A DNA stretch of 64,000 nucleotides from Balanoglossus misakiensis (GCA_040954595.2 JBECUI020000037.1:1-64000), one strand, 5' to 3'. Counted from the first letter of the stretch, positions 28,643 through 39,165 are shown. Numbers and translations: made by a program. The notes: a model not told the origin generated them from the letters alone.

Positions 28643-29554
28643 ATGAAGCGAATATGGATTAAAAGCATTATACGGCAGCGGTGGTTATACTTTATGTTGT
28701 TACCGGGTGTGGTTTGGATGTTTATCTTTAACTATATTCCCATGTACGGCATTATTATTGCATTTAAGGACTTTACGGTTCTTGATACCTTTGCTTCCGC
28801 CCCGTGGGTTGGCTGGGAACATTTTCAAGCATTCTTCGCAGATGAAAAATTCTTTCTGGTCATGAAGAATACAATTGCAATTAGTGTGTTTAAGCTGGTA
28901 TTTGGCTTCCCTCTGCCGATTATGCTTGCCATTATGCTTAATGAAATATATCATACACGCTTCAAAAGATTTGTTCAAACGGTTTCCTACCTTCCGCACT
29001 TTTTTTCCTGGGTTATCCTCGGCGGTATTATGCTTACGTGGCTATCGGAGTCGGGTATTGTGAACGAAGTGTTTATGAAATGGGGCTGGCTCGATGCCCC
29101 TCGTGCATATATGACTGAACCCGATTTATTCTGGGGCATAGCTGTAATCTCTGATATCTGGAAAGAACTAGGCTGGAATGCCATTATTTATTTGGCAGCG
29201 ATATCAGGAATACCACCGAGCCTGTACGAGGCAGCAAAAATTGACGGGGCAAGCAGAATGCAGCGTATATGGCATATTACCTTGCCGTCCATTGCTGGTA
29301 TTACGATAATATTGCTTATTCTGTCTGTTAGTAGTATACTGAATACTAATTTTGATCAGATGTTAATGCTACAAAACCCTTTGAATGTATCATCAAGTGA
29401 AGTTATTGATACCCTGGTGTACAAGCTGGGTATAAGAACCGGTCGATTTTCGTATGCGACAGCAGTTGGGCTTTTTAAGTCGGTGGCGGCAATGATCTTA
29501 TTGGTAACTGCTAATCTGGCAACAAAAAATTTAGGTAATCGAAGTTTGTTTTAG
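28643..29554 (+). CDS. sugar ABC transporter permease, LplB type (CUT1)
   Basis: The protein has 303 residues and six predicted membrane helices. It starts LYFMLLPGVVWMFIFNYIPM and carries the EAA loop LYEAAKIDGASRMQRIWHIT, which contacts the ATPase. It is the first of two permeases in a CUT1 system of the LplB/YtcP/YtcQ kind. No ATP-binding gene is next to it, as is common for such systems that share an MsmX-like ATPase. Confidence 0.85.
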   Translation: MKRIWIKSIIRQRWLYFMLLPGVVWMFIFNYIPMYGIIIAFKDFTVLDTFASAPWVGWEHFQAFFADEKFFLVMKNTIAISVFKLVFGFPLPIMLAIMLNEIYHTRFKRFVQTVSYLPHFFSWVILGGIMLTWLSESGIVNEVFMKWGWLDAPRAYMTEPDLFWGIAVISDIWKELGWNAIIYLAAISGIPPSLYEAAKIDGASRMQRIWHITLPSIAGITIILLILSVSSILNTNFDQMLMLQNPLNVSSSEVIDTLVYKLGIRTGRFSYATAVGLFKSVAAMILLVTANLATKNLGNRSLF

Positions 29555-29565
29555 TGTAGGAAGAA

Positions 29566-30444
29566 ATGAAGATAGGTAAAGGCGAGCGTTTATTTGATTG
29601 TATCAACTACAGCATAATGGTTTTGTTATGCTTTGTTATACTGTACCCGATATGGTATGTCTTGATACTGTCCTTTAATGAGGGTACTGATGCGGCAAGA
29701 GGTGGAATTTATTTTCTTCCGCGTACATTTACCCTAGAAAATTTTTATGTCGTTCTACAAAACGCCGGCATTCTTCAGTCTTTTGCTGTAACAATTCTTC
29801 GCACCGGCCTGGGAGTAGTAACCCATGTATTTTTTACAGCTATGGTTGCCTACAGCCTTTCAAAACGTTATTTGAAGGGGAGAAAAGTTTTTATCGTAAT
29901 AGGTGTTATTACCATGTTTTTTAACGGTGGGCTTATTCCAAATTTCTTGCTTATCCGCAATCTAGGATTGTTTGATAACTTTTTGGTTTATATTCTGCCG
30001 ACGATGTTTAGCTTTTTTGATTTAATAATATTTCAAGCATTTTTTAGGGAACTCCCCAGCGGACTGGAAGAGGCGGCTCATATAGATGGTGCAAACGAGT
30101 GGTATATTTTTCTTTTTGTTGTGCTTCCGCTCTCCACACCTGTTCTTGCAACGATTGCATTGTTTAACGGCGTCTTTCACTGGAATGACTATTTTACAGG
30201 CATTATTTATATTAATCGAAACGAGTTGCAACCGATACAAACCTTTTTATTCAAGGTTATTGCACAGAATGCTTCGTCCCAAATGTTGGCAAATACAGGG
30301 GGTGCTGCTGTTATGCGCAGCACAACTTCAAAGTCTATAGAACTAGCGACAATGGTCTTAACGGTTTTCCCGATTGTTTGCGTTTACCCATTCTTACAAA
30401 AATATTTTGTACGGGGTATGCTTATTGGTGCAGTAAAAGGATAA
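29566..30444 (+). CDS. sugar ABC transporter permease, YtcP type (CUT1)
   Basis: The protein has 292 residues. The N-terminal helix VLLCFVILYPIWYVLILSF, the EAA loop LEEAAHIDGANEWYIFLFVV, and the C-terminal YPFLQKYFVRGMLIGAVKG are typical of YtcP permeases. It lies 11 nt after the LplB-type gene with GGAAG before the ATG. Confidence 0.85.
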   Translation: MKIGKGERLFDCINYSIMVLLCFVILYPIWYVLILSFNEGTDAARGGIYFLPRTFTLENFYVVLQNAGILQSFAVTILRTGLGVVTHVFFTAMVAYSLSKRYLKGRKVFIVIGVITMFFNGGLIPNFLLIRNLGLFDNFLVYILPTMFSFFDLIIFQAFFRELPSGLEEAAHIDGANEWYIFLFVVLPLSTPVLATIALFNGVFHWNDYFTGIIYINRNELQPIQTFLFKVIAQNASSQMLANTGGAAVMRSTTSKSIELATMVLTVFPIVCVYPFLQKYFVRGMLIGAVKG

Positions 30445-30463
30445 CTTTGCATAAAGGCAAAGT
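30444..30463 (+). promoter_or_regulatory. intercistronic hairpin before the binding-protein gene
   Basis: ACTTTGC (30444-30450) and GCAAAGT (30457-30463) form a 7-bp stem at the permease stop, 14 nt before the next ATG. Such stems often protect the abundant binding-protein part of an operon mRNA; that role is inferred. Confidence 0.4.
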
Positions 30464-30477
30464 ATACAGGAGGAATT

Positions 30478-32112
30478 ATGAAAAAAAATATATTACAGAA
30501 ATGTGCTGTGATAGTACTGTTCACGTTGTTATTAATGGGAGCAGGAACAGCTGAACAGGAAAGTGGCGGTGTACTGCCCCCTGCTCAGGTTACGATTGAT
30601 CCGGCGAGCCCCGGCTGGGAGCAAGATACGCGTCCGGTTACATTGGATTGGTATATTCACTTTCCGTGGTATACCGGCAACTGGGGACAGGATGAGGTTA
30701 CCAAGTATATTACCGAGCTAACCGGCGTTGATGTGAATTTCATTATTCCGGCTGGCAATCCTAATGATAAACTAAATACCCTCATTGCTTCCAATACCCT
30801 ACCGGATATTATTACGCTTGGCTGGTATGAGGATATTGCTATTACTTTGCAGGATCCCCGATTATCCTACAATTTAGAAGAATTGGCAGAAGCCTACGAT
30901 CCGTATTTTTTTCAAGCGGCAAGTCAGGATAAATTAAATTGGTATCGACAGGAAGATGGTGCGGTGTACGGATATCCCAATGCATCGTACACACTGGATG
31001 ATTATAAAAATCCAGACAACATTTTTTCAAATGAAACCTTTATGGTTCGTAAGGATTTGTACGAAGCACTTGGCAAACCAGACATGAGTGATCCTGATGT
31101 TTTTCTTGATACCTTAAAGCGTGCAAAAGAGTTGTTTCCGGAAGTCGACGGACAAGCGCTTATTCCTATCGGATTTCAGGAATTTAATGGTGGGCCTTCA
31201 TCACTGCAGGTTTACTTGCAGAATTTTCTTGCCGTACCCAACAGTAAGGACGGTGCTACAGTATATGACCGCGACAATGACCCGGAGTATATTAAGTGGT
31301 TAAGAGTCTTACGTAGGGCAAATGAATTAAATCTTATTACGAAAGATTTATTTTCAGATACACGACAACAGATTGAGGAAAAAATTACTCAAGGCCGCTA
31401 TTTTGTTCTGTTGTATCCTTATATTGATGCAATTTGGCCGCTTACGGCTCGGTATCAGGAAAATAAGGATAGCAGTTACATCCCTATAAGTGGTCCTAAA
31501 AATTCCCAAGGTGATGAGCATCAGCTTGGCGGACCGGGCATATCCGGTTGGACAATTACATTGATTTCAAAAAAGAACCGTGATCCGGAGAAAACCATTC
31601 GCTTATTTACATTCCTTATTTCTGACAAGGGCATGGAAGTTGCGTTCCTCGGTAAACAAGGGGTCAGCTGGGATAACATTAGTGGCAAGGCGGCATTCTT
31701 GCCTGAGGTTGATGCAATGCGATCTGAGCAGCGGGCTGAATTTGATAAGAAATACGGGGCTGATTGGCTTTTGTGGATGTTTATGGATACAGCGTACCAA
31801 TTCCGCAAGTGGCCAATTCCTGCACCGGAGTCATACAATCTGCATAGAGAATGGACACGGGGTAAATCGGTACCACGCTTTGAGTTTGAAAACATTCATC
31901 CCCCGGGCCCAACCGATCTTGGCAGCTCTTTGAACAAAATTAGTATTAAGTTTGGAGAAATATTGCCGCAACTTATTCTTGCTGAAACGGAAGCCGAATT
32001 TGATGCTATATGGGATGACTTTCTTACATATAGGACCAATAATGACTTTGATGCAATACAAAGTTATAGAACAGAAAAATATTTACTAAATAAACAACGA
32101 TTGGGTTTATAA
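30478..32112 (+). CDS. extracellular solute-binding protein, LipO/YtcQ type
   Basis: The protein has 544 residues, the large size typical of YtcQ/LipO partners of LplB-YtcP permeases. Segments are LDWYIHFPWYTGNWGQDEV, LNTLIASNTLPDIITLGWY and GGPGISGWTITLISKKNRD. The signal KKNILQKCAVIVLFTLLLMGAGTA has no Cys at the cleavage region; the lipobox-like LMGAG is followed by Thr. It is therefore probably a soluble periplasmic protein. AGGAGG stands before the ATG. It would bind oligosaccharides freed by the GH16 enzyme. Confidence 0.85.
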   Translation: MKKNILQKCAVIVLFTLLLMGAGTAEQESGGVLPPAQVTIDPASPGWEQDTRPVTLDWYIHFPWYTGNWGQDEVTKYITELTGVDVNFIIPAGNPNDKLNTLIASNTLPDIITLGWYEDIAITLQDPRLSYNLEELAEAYDPYFFQAASQDKLNWYRQEDGAVYGYPNASYTLDDYKNPDNIFSNETFMVRKDLYEALGKPDMSDPDVFLDTLKRAKELFPEVDGQALIPIGFQEFNGGPSSLQVYLQNFLAVPNSKDGATVYDRDNDPEYIKWLRVLRRANELNLITKDLFSDTRQQIEEKITQGRYFVLLYPYIDAIWPLTARYQENKDSSYIPISGPKNSQGDEHQLGGPGISGWTITLISKKNRDPEKTIRLFTFLISDKGMEVAFLGKQGVSWDNISGKAAFLPEVDAMRSEQRAEFDKKYGADWLLWMFMDTAYQFRKWPIPAPESYNLHREWTRGKSVPRFEFENIHPPGPTDLGSSLNKISIKFGEILPQLILAETEAEFDAIWDDFLTYRTNNDFDAIQSYRTEKYLLNKQRLGL

Positions 32113-32119
32113 AGTATTG

Positions 32120-32154
32120 GCGGAAGTAGGGGATACTCTTACTTCCGCTTTTTT
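32120..32154 (+). terminator. intrinsic terminator after the first sugar ABC operon
   Basis: GCGGAAGTA (32120-32128) pairs with TACTTCCGC (32140-32148), followed by six T. Confidence 0.8.
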
Positions 32155-32218
32155 GTTGGTTTTTGTACAGTATTTCAAGATAATATGTGAGAACCATATA
32201 TAAGTGAAGGAGAAACTT

Positions 32219-33334
32219 ATGAGAAAAAATTTAATTGTAATTTTTGTGTTATGTGCTATTGTGGCAACGGCCTTTGGGGCTGCTACTCAAGAAGAAGCTG
32301 CGGAACCGACTGCTCAGGCAAGCGGGCCTGCCCCCTTGCTGGAAACAAGAGGTCCTGCGGGAAATTCACCTACTTCATACCAAGATGTGCAGCTTGCCGG
32401 TGAAGATGTTTCACAGGCACGGCAGAGACAGCTAAAAATTGCAGTGCTCATGCATACTAGTGCAGACTTTACAAACTCTGTTATAGCTGGTGTACAAGAT
32501 ACAGCAGAACGTTTGAATGCAGAGGTAGTTTTGGTTGCTGATGCCGAATTTGATGCAAACAAGCAAAAAACCGATATAGAGAATGCATTGGTCTTAAATC
32601 CTGATATTATTATCACCCTTGTTCTTGACCCCGTATCAGGTGCTGCAGCACTACGTCCTGCTATAGATAGGGGTGTTTCCATAGCATTGCTGAGCCTGCT
32701 TCCCGACGGCTTTGTGCACGGCAAGGATTATGCTGCTATTGTAACAGACGATCTCTTTAATATGGGAAAATCCGTAGCAGAACTCATGAATGTGCAGCTT
32801 GGCGGAAGCGGCAAGGTCGGACTTATTTTTCATGATGCAAACTACTATGTTACCAACCAGCGGGATATTGCTGTAAAAACCGTGCTTAATCGCGATTACC
32901 CCAATATTGAGGTAGTTGTTGAACGTGGCATTGCCAATCCAGCAGAAGCAGAGGTTATTGCTTCTGCAATGTTAACCCAGTATCCTACATTGAATGCAAT
33001 CTATGCACCTTGGGATACGATAGCAGAAGGAGTACTGGCTGCCGCCCGGTCGCAGGGAAATAGGGATCTGAAGGTATACACCATGGACCTTGGTGGAACT
33101 ACCGCACTTGATATGGCACGAGGTGGGAACATGGGGGGCATTGTAGCCGATTTGCCCTACGAACTTGGGGTTACCCTTACCAATGTTGCAGTCTTGCATT
33201 TATTGGGCAAACCCACAGCACCATTTGTTACTGTACCTGCCATTAAGGTAACCAAAGACAATTTAGAAGCGGGCTGGAAGAAATCACTGAATCGAGAACT
33301 TCCTGTAGAAGTTAAAAATGCATTAAGTCAGTAA
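32219..33334 (+). CDS. sugar-binding protein, ribose type (CUT2)
   Basis: About 371 residues from the ATG at 32219, preceded by AAGGAGA. This is a periplasmic-binding-protein type 1 fold (Peripla_BP_4): LKIAVLMHTSADFTNSVIAG, DANKQKTDIENALVLNPDII and VGLIFHDANYYVTNQRD. The signal peptide ends ATAFGAATQEE without a lipobox Cys. A Glu/Ala/Pro/Gly-rich linker follows before the domain. It is the first gene of a CUT2 (RbsABC-like) transporter with the following two genes, upstream of a GH3 enzyme. Confidence 0.85.
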   Translation: MRKNLIVIFVLCAIVATAFGAATQEEAAEPTAQASGPAPLLETRGPAGNSPTSYQDVQLAGEDVSQARQRQLKIAVLMHTSADFTNSVIAGVQDTAERLNAEVVLVADAEFDANKQKTDIENALVLNPDIIITLVLDPVSGAAALRPAIDRGVSIALLSLLPDGFVHGKDYAAIVTDDLFNMGKSVAELMNVQLGGSGKVGLIFHDANYYVTNQRDIAVKTVLNRDYPNIEVVVERGIANPAEAEVIASAMLTQYPTLNAIYAPWDTIAEGVLAAARSQGNRDLKVYTMDLGGTTALDMARGGNMGGIVADLPYELGVTLTNVAVLHLLGKPTAPFVTVPAIKVTKDNLEAGWKKSLNRELPVEVKNALSQ

Positions 33335-33348
33335 CACGGTTTTCATTT

Positions 33349-34835
33349 GTGCATAATCATAGGGAAATACTTGCTCTTCGAAATATATGGGTGAGTTTCA
33401 GTGGTGTAAATGTATTACGTAATGCAGAATTTTCACTGAGAAAAAAAGAGATCCATGCAATCGTCGGTAAGAACGGTGCTGGTAAATCTACGTTTATGAA
33501 GGTACTCACCGGGGTATATACACCGGATAAAGGGCAAGTATTGTTTTCCGGTGAGCCTTCATTGGTAAAGACGCGGCGTAAGCGGGTGGCGATGGTCTAT
33601 CAGGATCTCAGTTTAATTCCCAGTTTAAGCGTTATGCAGAATATTTTTCTGGTTTATAATCCCTATATAAAGTTTGGTTTTCTCCAGAATAAGCCTGCTT
33701 ATGCACATGCTAAGAGGATACTGGAGCAGGTCGGGGCACCGGGCATAGCACCGGATCAATTAGTTGAAACACTCAGTGCCGGCGAGGCACAGTTGGTAGA
33801 AATTGCGAAGGCAATTGCATCAGAACCGGAAATTATAGTATTTGACGAACCGACAGCTTCTCTGTCGGATGTTGAAAGCGCGAAATTATTTGAAACAATA
33901 AACAAACTACAAGAACAGGGGCAGTCCATTATATACATTACTCATTACTTAGAGGATGTTATGAAGATCTGCGAGAGGGTAACTGTTTTGCGTAATGGTG
34001 AGGTCATTTCAACGAATGAGATTAAACAGACCACCATGAAATCAATAATTGACGATATGCTTGGCAGCGATCTGGGCATGGAAGCAATACCACGTAAGCG
34101 ACGTAGTCGACAAGCTGATGAAGAGCCGATGCTTGATATACGTGATGCGTATACGAAGAAGGTGGGACCAGTTACTTTGTCTGCCTATCCTGGTGAAATT
34201 ATAGGCATAGCCGGATTACTGGGAAGCGGCCGAACCGAGATACTGCAAATGTTATATGGGCTGGATCCAATGCAATCCGGATCTATTCGTATTCAGGGGC
34301 AGGAGGTACAGATAAAAAATACAGAAGATGCAGCTCGCTATGGCATCAGTCTTGTACCTGAAGAACGCCGAAAACAGGGGCTTGTATTAAATTTTGATAT
34401 AAAAGAAAACATATCCCTTTTCAATTTCCAGTCTATATTATCACGCGGATTTATTGATCGGCATAAACGAAGGAAGTTAGCTGAAACCATGATTGCGCAG
34501 CTTCAAATTAGTACTACCGGTCCCGATCAGGTCGTACGTTACTTATCGGGTGGAAATCAGCAGAAGGTTGTGCTTGCAAAGTCTTTGGCAGGTACTCGAA
34601 AATCTTGTTGCTTGATGATCCTACCTTCGGGGTGGATATTCATGCAAAGATGGAAATTATGAAAATTATTAATGCATTTGCGGAAGCCGGCAATGTTGTA
34701 CTTTTTATTTCGTCTGAGTTTAGCGAAGTTGTTGCATTCTGTGATCGAACATACATCGTAAAGAAAAAAAGAACTGTTCGTGAATTAGTAAATAAATCTT
34801 TGACGGAAGGGGAGTTGTTATGGCAGGTGCAATAA
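33349..34835 (+). pseudogene. sugar ABC ATP-binding protein, RbsA/MglA type, one frameshift
   Basis: A double-NBD protein. The first domain has Walker A GKNGAGKST, signature LSAGEAQLVEIAKA (LSAGE instead of LSGGQ) and Walker B IIVFDEPTASLS. The second has YLSGGNQQKVVLAKSLAG and, after loss of one A near 34598, LLLDDPTFGVDIHAKMEI. The break falls between signature and Walker B of the second domain, in an A run. It starts with GTG at 33349 without a clear ribosome-binding site, and the stop overlaps the permease start by 16 nt. Confidence 0.8.
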
Positions 34836-35793
34836 AGATAAGACAAATAATGAAAAACATTCATACTAATATGAGTAATTACATTATATACGTTGTCTTT
34901 GCCATTATTTTCTTATTTTTTTCAGTAACACTACTAAACAAGGGTTTTTGACGCCAGGAAATCTCATGAATATTGCCCGACAGGTTGCCATGATATCAAT
35001 TATGGCAGTCGGCATGACCTTTGTTTTATCAGCTGCAGAAATTGATTTATCCTTCGGTGCGGTAGTAGCAATTTCATCTGTTATTACTGCCTTAACCCTG
35101 CGTGCTAGCGGAAGCATTGTTATTGCACTCTCAGCCGGGCTAGGGGTTGGTCTTTTAATTGGCTTTGTTAATGGTATTCTTGTGGGCTACGTGGGCATAC
35201 CGAGTTTTCTCGTAACGCTTGGCACATCGGGCATCATTGTCGGCATTGCTCGATGGGTTACTGCATTGCAATCCATTCCGGTTGATAATGATCTCTTTAT
35301 TTTTATATTCGGTTCGGGTGATATACTGCACATCTCCGTACTCTTTATCTGGATGGTTATTATAACACTGGGTGGGGTACTCTTATTGCATAAAACGGTT
35401 TTTGGCAGAAAAGTTCTTGCCACCGGTGGCAATGCAACAGCCGCTCTGTACTCAAGCATCAATACAAAGAAAATAAAAATGAGTGTCTTGGTTATGAATG
35501 CGACTATTGCGGCATTTGCCGGCATTTTGTACGTTGGCAGGCTACAAGGCGCACGCTATACACTCGGTGAAAATGACTTGATGATCGTTATAGCCGCTGT
35601 CATTATTGGTGGCACCAGCCTCTTTGGCGGGAAGGGGCGCATATTCGGCTCGGTTATCGGTGCCTTAATTATGGGCATGATTAATAATGGCTTAGTGCTC
35701 ATGGCACTTTCGGTTGACCATCAGCTGATCTTGCGTGGCCTTATTATTATTGTTTCAGTCATATTGATGATGAAGGGAGGTAAAGAAAATTGA
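34820..35793 (+). pseudogene. sugar ABC permease, RbsC type, one frameshift
   Basis: The ATG at 34820 has GGAAGGGGAG before it and gives MAGAIKIRQIMKNI and a first membrane helix ending LLNKGF. A stop then appears because one T of a T run near 34948 is missing. The rest reads LTPGNLMNIARQVAMISIM, then TFVLSAAEIDLSFGA and GTSLFGGKGRIFGSVIGA, the standard RbsC core. Taken only from the later ATG at 34954 the protein would lack its first helix. The stop overlaps the start of the GH3 gene. Confidence 0.8.
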
Positions 35794-37388
35794 ATGAGAA
35801 TAGCATGAAGGCAAAGAGAATTTTTGATGCAATGAGTACCGAAGAGCGGGTTGGGCAGCTTTTTGTGCTTGCCTTTCCGGGCAAGCATGCAAAGGTGCTT
35901 TTTGACCTTATCGACCGATACGGTCTTGGCGGTTGTTATATCAGTCAGGATAATGCTACAACAACGGATGAGGCACGAGTGCTGACGAAAGCCCTGCAAG
36001 ATCGATCTGCTATGAAGCAAAAGGATCTCCCCCTTATTCTAGGCGTGGATCAAGAGGGTGCATGGGGAGTACTTATTCCGGAGTCGACGATTGGTCCGGG
36101 CAATCTGGCACTTGGTATAGCAGATGATACAAACGATACCGAGAAGATGTATAGAATCTTTGCCCGCGAGATGAGGGCAGTGGGCTACCAAACAATACTT
36201 GGCCCCTGTGCAGACATCAACCTTGATCCGAAGAACCCAATTATCGGCACACGTTCATTTGGCGAGCATGCACAAAAGGTGGCGAGGCATGTAGCTGCAG
36301 CAGTGCGGGCAATCCGAGCAGAGGGGGCATTGGCGGCTGCAAAACATTTTCCGGGACATGGGCATACCCATGCAGATACACACCGTGATATACCCACTGT
36401 AAATAAGTCCGCTGAGCTATTGTTTCAGCAGGAATTACTTCCATTTCAGGCGGCAATAGATGCGGGCGTTGATATGATAATGACCAGTCATATACGATTT
36501 CCCCATTTAGACCCCAAGTATCCGGCTACCCTGTCTCATGCTATTCTAAGGGATTTACTTCGTGATAAGATGCATTTTCAAGGACTAATTATAACCGATA
36601 GCATGAATATGGGTGCAATGAGAAAACATTATACCCCTGAAGATGCTACTCTGCGTGCATTTCTTGCCGGAGCGGATTTAATTATGTTGTCGGAGGAACA
36701 CTACGAACATAGCGAGTCCTACCTTGAGAAACAGATAAACTCTATTCAGGGCATCGTTTCCGCTGTGGAGAAGGGCATTATTTCAGAAACCCTTCTTCGG
36801 GATAAGGTGCTTCGAATACTGGAAAAGAAATTAGAAATTAGCAGCAAGACGAATCCAGTTGACATCAACAAGCATAAGCAAATTGAGCGTATGGTGGCAC
36901 AGCGTGTGGTCCGTACTGTACGAAATAGTAACAATCTTCTTCCCTTGCATCGTTCGCAATCGGTAGCAATTTTGAACGCAACACCGAAATTGAGTTATCA
37001 TAATCTTGTTAATGCGCGCGGCATTGGTCCTAACCAAGTGAAGCCGGCATTTGATAGCTTTGCTGAGACCTTTTGTGCGTATTGGCCTTCTGTTGATGTG
37101 TTTAGCTACGAAGATATCGATTCTAATCGTATGGGGGGCGGCTATGATTTGTTTATTGCTGTTACCGAGGACTATCCATTGCCCGGCGAAGATTTTGAAA
37201 AGGCTGCACAGCAAGCGATGGTTAAGCGGCTTATCAGCCTCTACAAGGATAAATTGCTATTGCTGGGTTTGCGCAGTGCCTACGAGTTAGAAGAATATCC
37301 TGATTTAGGCTGCTATATATCTACGTATTCCAGCAGAAGCTGTGCGGCCATTGCGGCTGCGGAGTTTCTGTGTTCGACGAGTACGTAA
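35790..37388 (+). CDS. GH3 beta-N-acetylhexosaminidase/beta-glucosidase family enzyme
   Basis: The protein has 532 residues and no signal peptide, so it is cytoplasmic. GH3 features are LILGVDQEGAWG, GPCADINLDPKNPIIGTRSF, the NagZ-like loop AAKHFPGHGHTHADTHRDIP (His and Asp of the acid/base dyad) and ITDSMNMGAM with the nucleophile Asp. The loop favours the NagZ-type branch over classical beta-glucosidases. A C-terminal domain of about 170 residues follows. The probable start is TTG at 35790, nine bases after GGGAGG and overlapping the permease stop; the ATG at 35805 is the alternative. It would process what the upstream CUT2 transporter imports. Confidence 0.85.
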   Translation: MNENSMKAKRIFDAMSTEERVGQLFVLAFPGKHAKVLFDLIDRYGLGGCYISQDNATTTDEARVLTKALQDRSAMKQKDLPLILGVDQEGAWGVLIPESTIGPGNLALGIADDTNDTEKMYRIFAREMRAVGYQTILGPCADINLDPKNPIIGTRSFGEHAQKVARHVAAAVRAIRAEGALAAAKHFPGHGHTHADTHRDIPTVNKSAELLFQQELLPFQAAIDAGVDMIMTSHIRFPHLDPKYPATLSHAILRDLLRDKMHFQGLIITDSMNMGAMRKHYTPEDATLRAFLAGADLIMLSEEHYEHSESYLEKQINSIQGIVSAVEKGIISETLLRDKVLRILEKKLEISSKTNPVDINKHKQIERMVAQRVVRTVRNSNNLLPLHRSQSVAILNATPKLSYHNLVNARGIGPNQVKPAFDSFAETFCAYWPSVDVFSYEDIDSNRMGGGYDLFIAVTEDYPLPGEDFEKAAQQAMVKRLISLYKDKLLLLGLRSAYELEEYPDLGCYISTYSSRSCAAIAAAEFLCSTST

Positions 37389-37516
37389 AGAGTAAGTAAA
37401 GACTAAGTAAAGAGCATTGTTTTTTTCACTTGTACATGCATGGCTTTGTGTATATAGTTATACTATTCTAGTACACTTTCCTGTGATGAATATAAATAAA
37501 AAATGTAGGTTGGCTA

Positions 37517-38926
37517 ATGAATAAAAAAAACAATGAAGCACATGATATGCTTTCGTCTCCAATGACACCACTGATCTTACGTATGGCTATTCCTGCCAGC
37601 GTAGGGTTCTTTTTTAATACAATGTACAATGTTGTTGACACCTATTTTGCGGGTTTGCTTTCTGCCGATGCGCTGGCGGGCATGTCTCTATCTTTTCCGA
37701 TATTCATTGCTATTCTTTCGGTCGCTATAGGCATAGGAAATGGGGCAACAACACTTATTTCCAACGCACTTGGCGCACGGAAGACTGAAGAGGCTGTTGA
37801 TTTTCAAATGCAGGCGCTTATCCTTGGGGTTGCGGCTAGTGTGTTGTTAATAGTTATATCTGTGCCCCTGCTGCCGTTCTTCTTCAGCTTGTTTAAGGGT
37901 ACGGAGGCGGTCATAAAACATGCTCTGGAGTATACTCAGGTTCTTCTTATTGGCGGTTCGATCTTTTTTACAATTAACTTTGCGCTTAATGCAGGGCTCA
38001 ACGCCCGCGGGTTAACAAAAATCTACCGTAACCTGCTTATACTGTCCTTTTTTGCTAATGTCGGATTAGATCCCTTGTTTCTCTACGGTCTTAATATCAG
38101 TGGCATACAACTGATACCTGCTATGGGAGTAGGGGGCATTGCAATGGCGACTGTTATTGTGCAGATTGGCGGGGCGATATACCTTGTATACCATACCGTA
38201 CAGCATAACTGTGTTCGAGGCTGCACAAGGGAAAACCTTATGCCTCACTGGAATAAGATAAAACAGATCGTTCAGCAAGGCAGCCCGAACACTATTGATA
38301 TGATAATGATTGCAGCAGGGGCGGGGATTATTGTTGGTTTCCTTGCTGAAAATGGTACAGCTGCTGTAGCGGGGTTCGCCATTGGGCTGCGCATAGAACA
38401 AGTGGCACTTATTCCCACTATAGGACTGAATATTGCCCTTGCCGCTATTGCTGGGCAAAATAATGGTGCGAAACAGCCCGAACGAATACGTGAGGCTTAT
38501 CAGAAAACATTATTATTAGGCATCATTATCTTTGTTGGTATTATGACACCCTTGTTAATTTTTCATCGCTACATTATTGGTATTTTCACTTCGGAAGCGG
38601 ATATCTTTGCTGTTGCACAGACATATCTGTTTACACAAGCAATTACTTTCTATGCATACGTTTTGTTATTTCAATCACGTTCCGTGTTGCAGGGCATTAA
38701 ACGTCCCGGCATCATTGCTTTCGTGGGCATTACCCGACAAATAGTATTGCCTTCTCTTGTATTTCAGTTATTCACTGGAGTGTTTGCATGGGGAGTCATG
38801 GGTATTTGGTTGGGTATTATGATAATAAATTGGTTAGCAGCAATCTTTCTTGCATTGTTTACTCACACACGACTGAGGGCGGTGGAGCATCAGCAAAGCA
38901 AAGAAGCAGCAAAGACTCTGGTATAA
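37517..38926 (+). CDS. MATE-family efflux transporter
   Basis: The protein has 469 residues and twelve predicted helices with an internal two-fold repeat. Typical segments are PLILRMAIPASVGFFFNTMYNVVD, GIGNGATTLISNALGARK and, in the second half, RIEQVALIPTIGLNIALAAI with GQNNGAKQPERI. It is a cation-coupled multidrug or metabolite exporter. It stands alone between the GH3 gene and the rRNA unit. The DNA before it holds three AGTAAAGA-like direct repeats (37385-37420). Confidence 0.9.
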   Translation: MNKKNNEAHDMLSSPMTPLILRMAIPASVGFFFNTMYNVVDTYFAGLLSADALAGMSLSFPIFIAILSVAIGIGNGATTLISNALGARKTEEAVDFQMQALILGVAASVLLIVISVPLLPFFFSLFKGTEAVIKHALEYTQVLLIGGSIFFTINFALNAGLNARGLTKIYRNLLILSFFANVGLDPLFLYGLNISGIQLIPAMGVGGIAMATVIVQIGGAIYLVYHTVQHNCVRGCTRENLMPHWNKIKQIVQQGSPNTIDMIMIAAGAGIIVGFLAENGTAAVAGFAIGLRIEQVALIPTIGLNIALAAIAGQNNGAKQPERIREAYQKTLLLGIIIFVGIMTPLLIFHRYIIGIFTSEADIFAVAQTYLFTQAITFYAYVLLFQSRSVLQGIKRPGIIAFVGITRQIVLPSLVFQLFTGVFAWGVMGIWLGIMIINWLAAIFLALFTHTRLRAVEHQQSKEAAKTLV

Positions 38927-38964
38927 TAGCATACATTTACCAATACACTACTAAACACTACCTG

Positions 38965-39014
38965 CTCGTAGAAGCTCGTAAAGCCTCGTAAATCCTTGTA
39001 AACCCTCGTAGAAC
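38965..39014 (+). repeat. five tandem 10-bp CTCGTA units
   Basis: Five consecutive decamers begin CTCGTA (the fourth CTTGTA) and end GAAG, AAGC, AATC, AACC and GAAC. The same CTCGTAG word forms the arm of the hairpin in the 23S-5S spacer (39396-39417). Confidence 0.7.
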
Positions 39015-39165
39015 TACCTACAAGCCCGACAAGTAAGCTCTCGAAGCTGTCCCTTTTCTTCAGTTACTTGTGTTTCATGCATGAGTATTTGGATATGCTG
39101 ATAAATTGCTTAGCAGCAATCTAAGACTAAGCATGTTAGGGAATCTTCGGCATGCTTGAAGAGAC

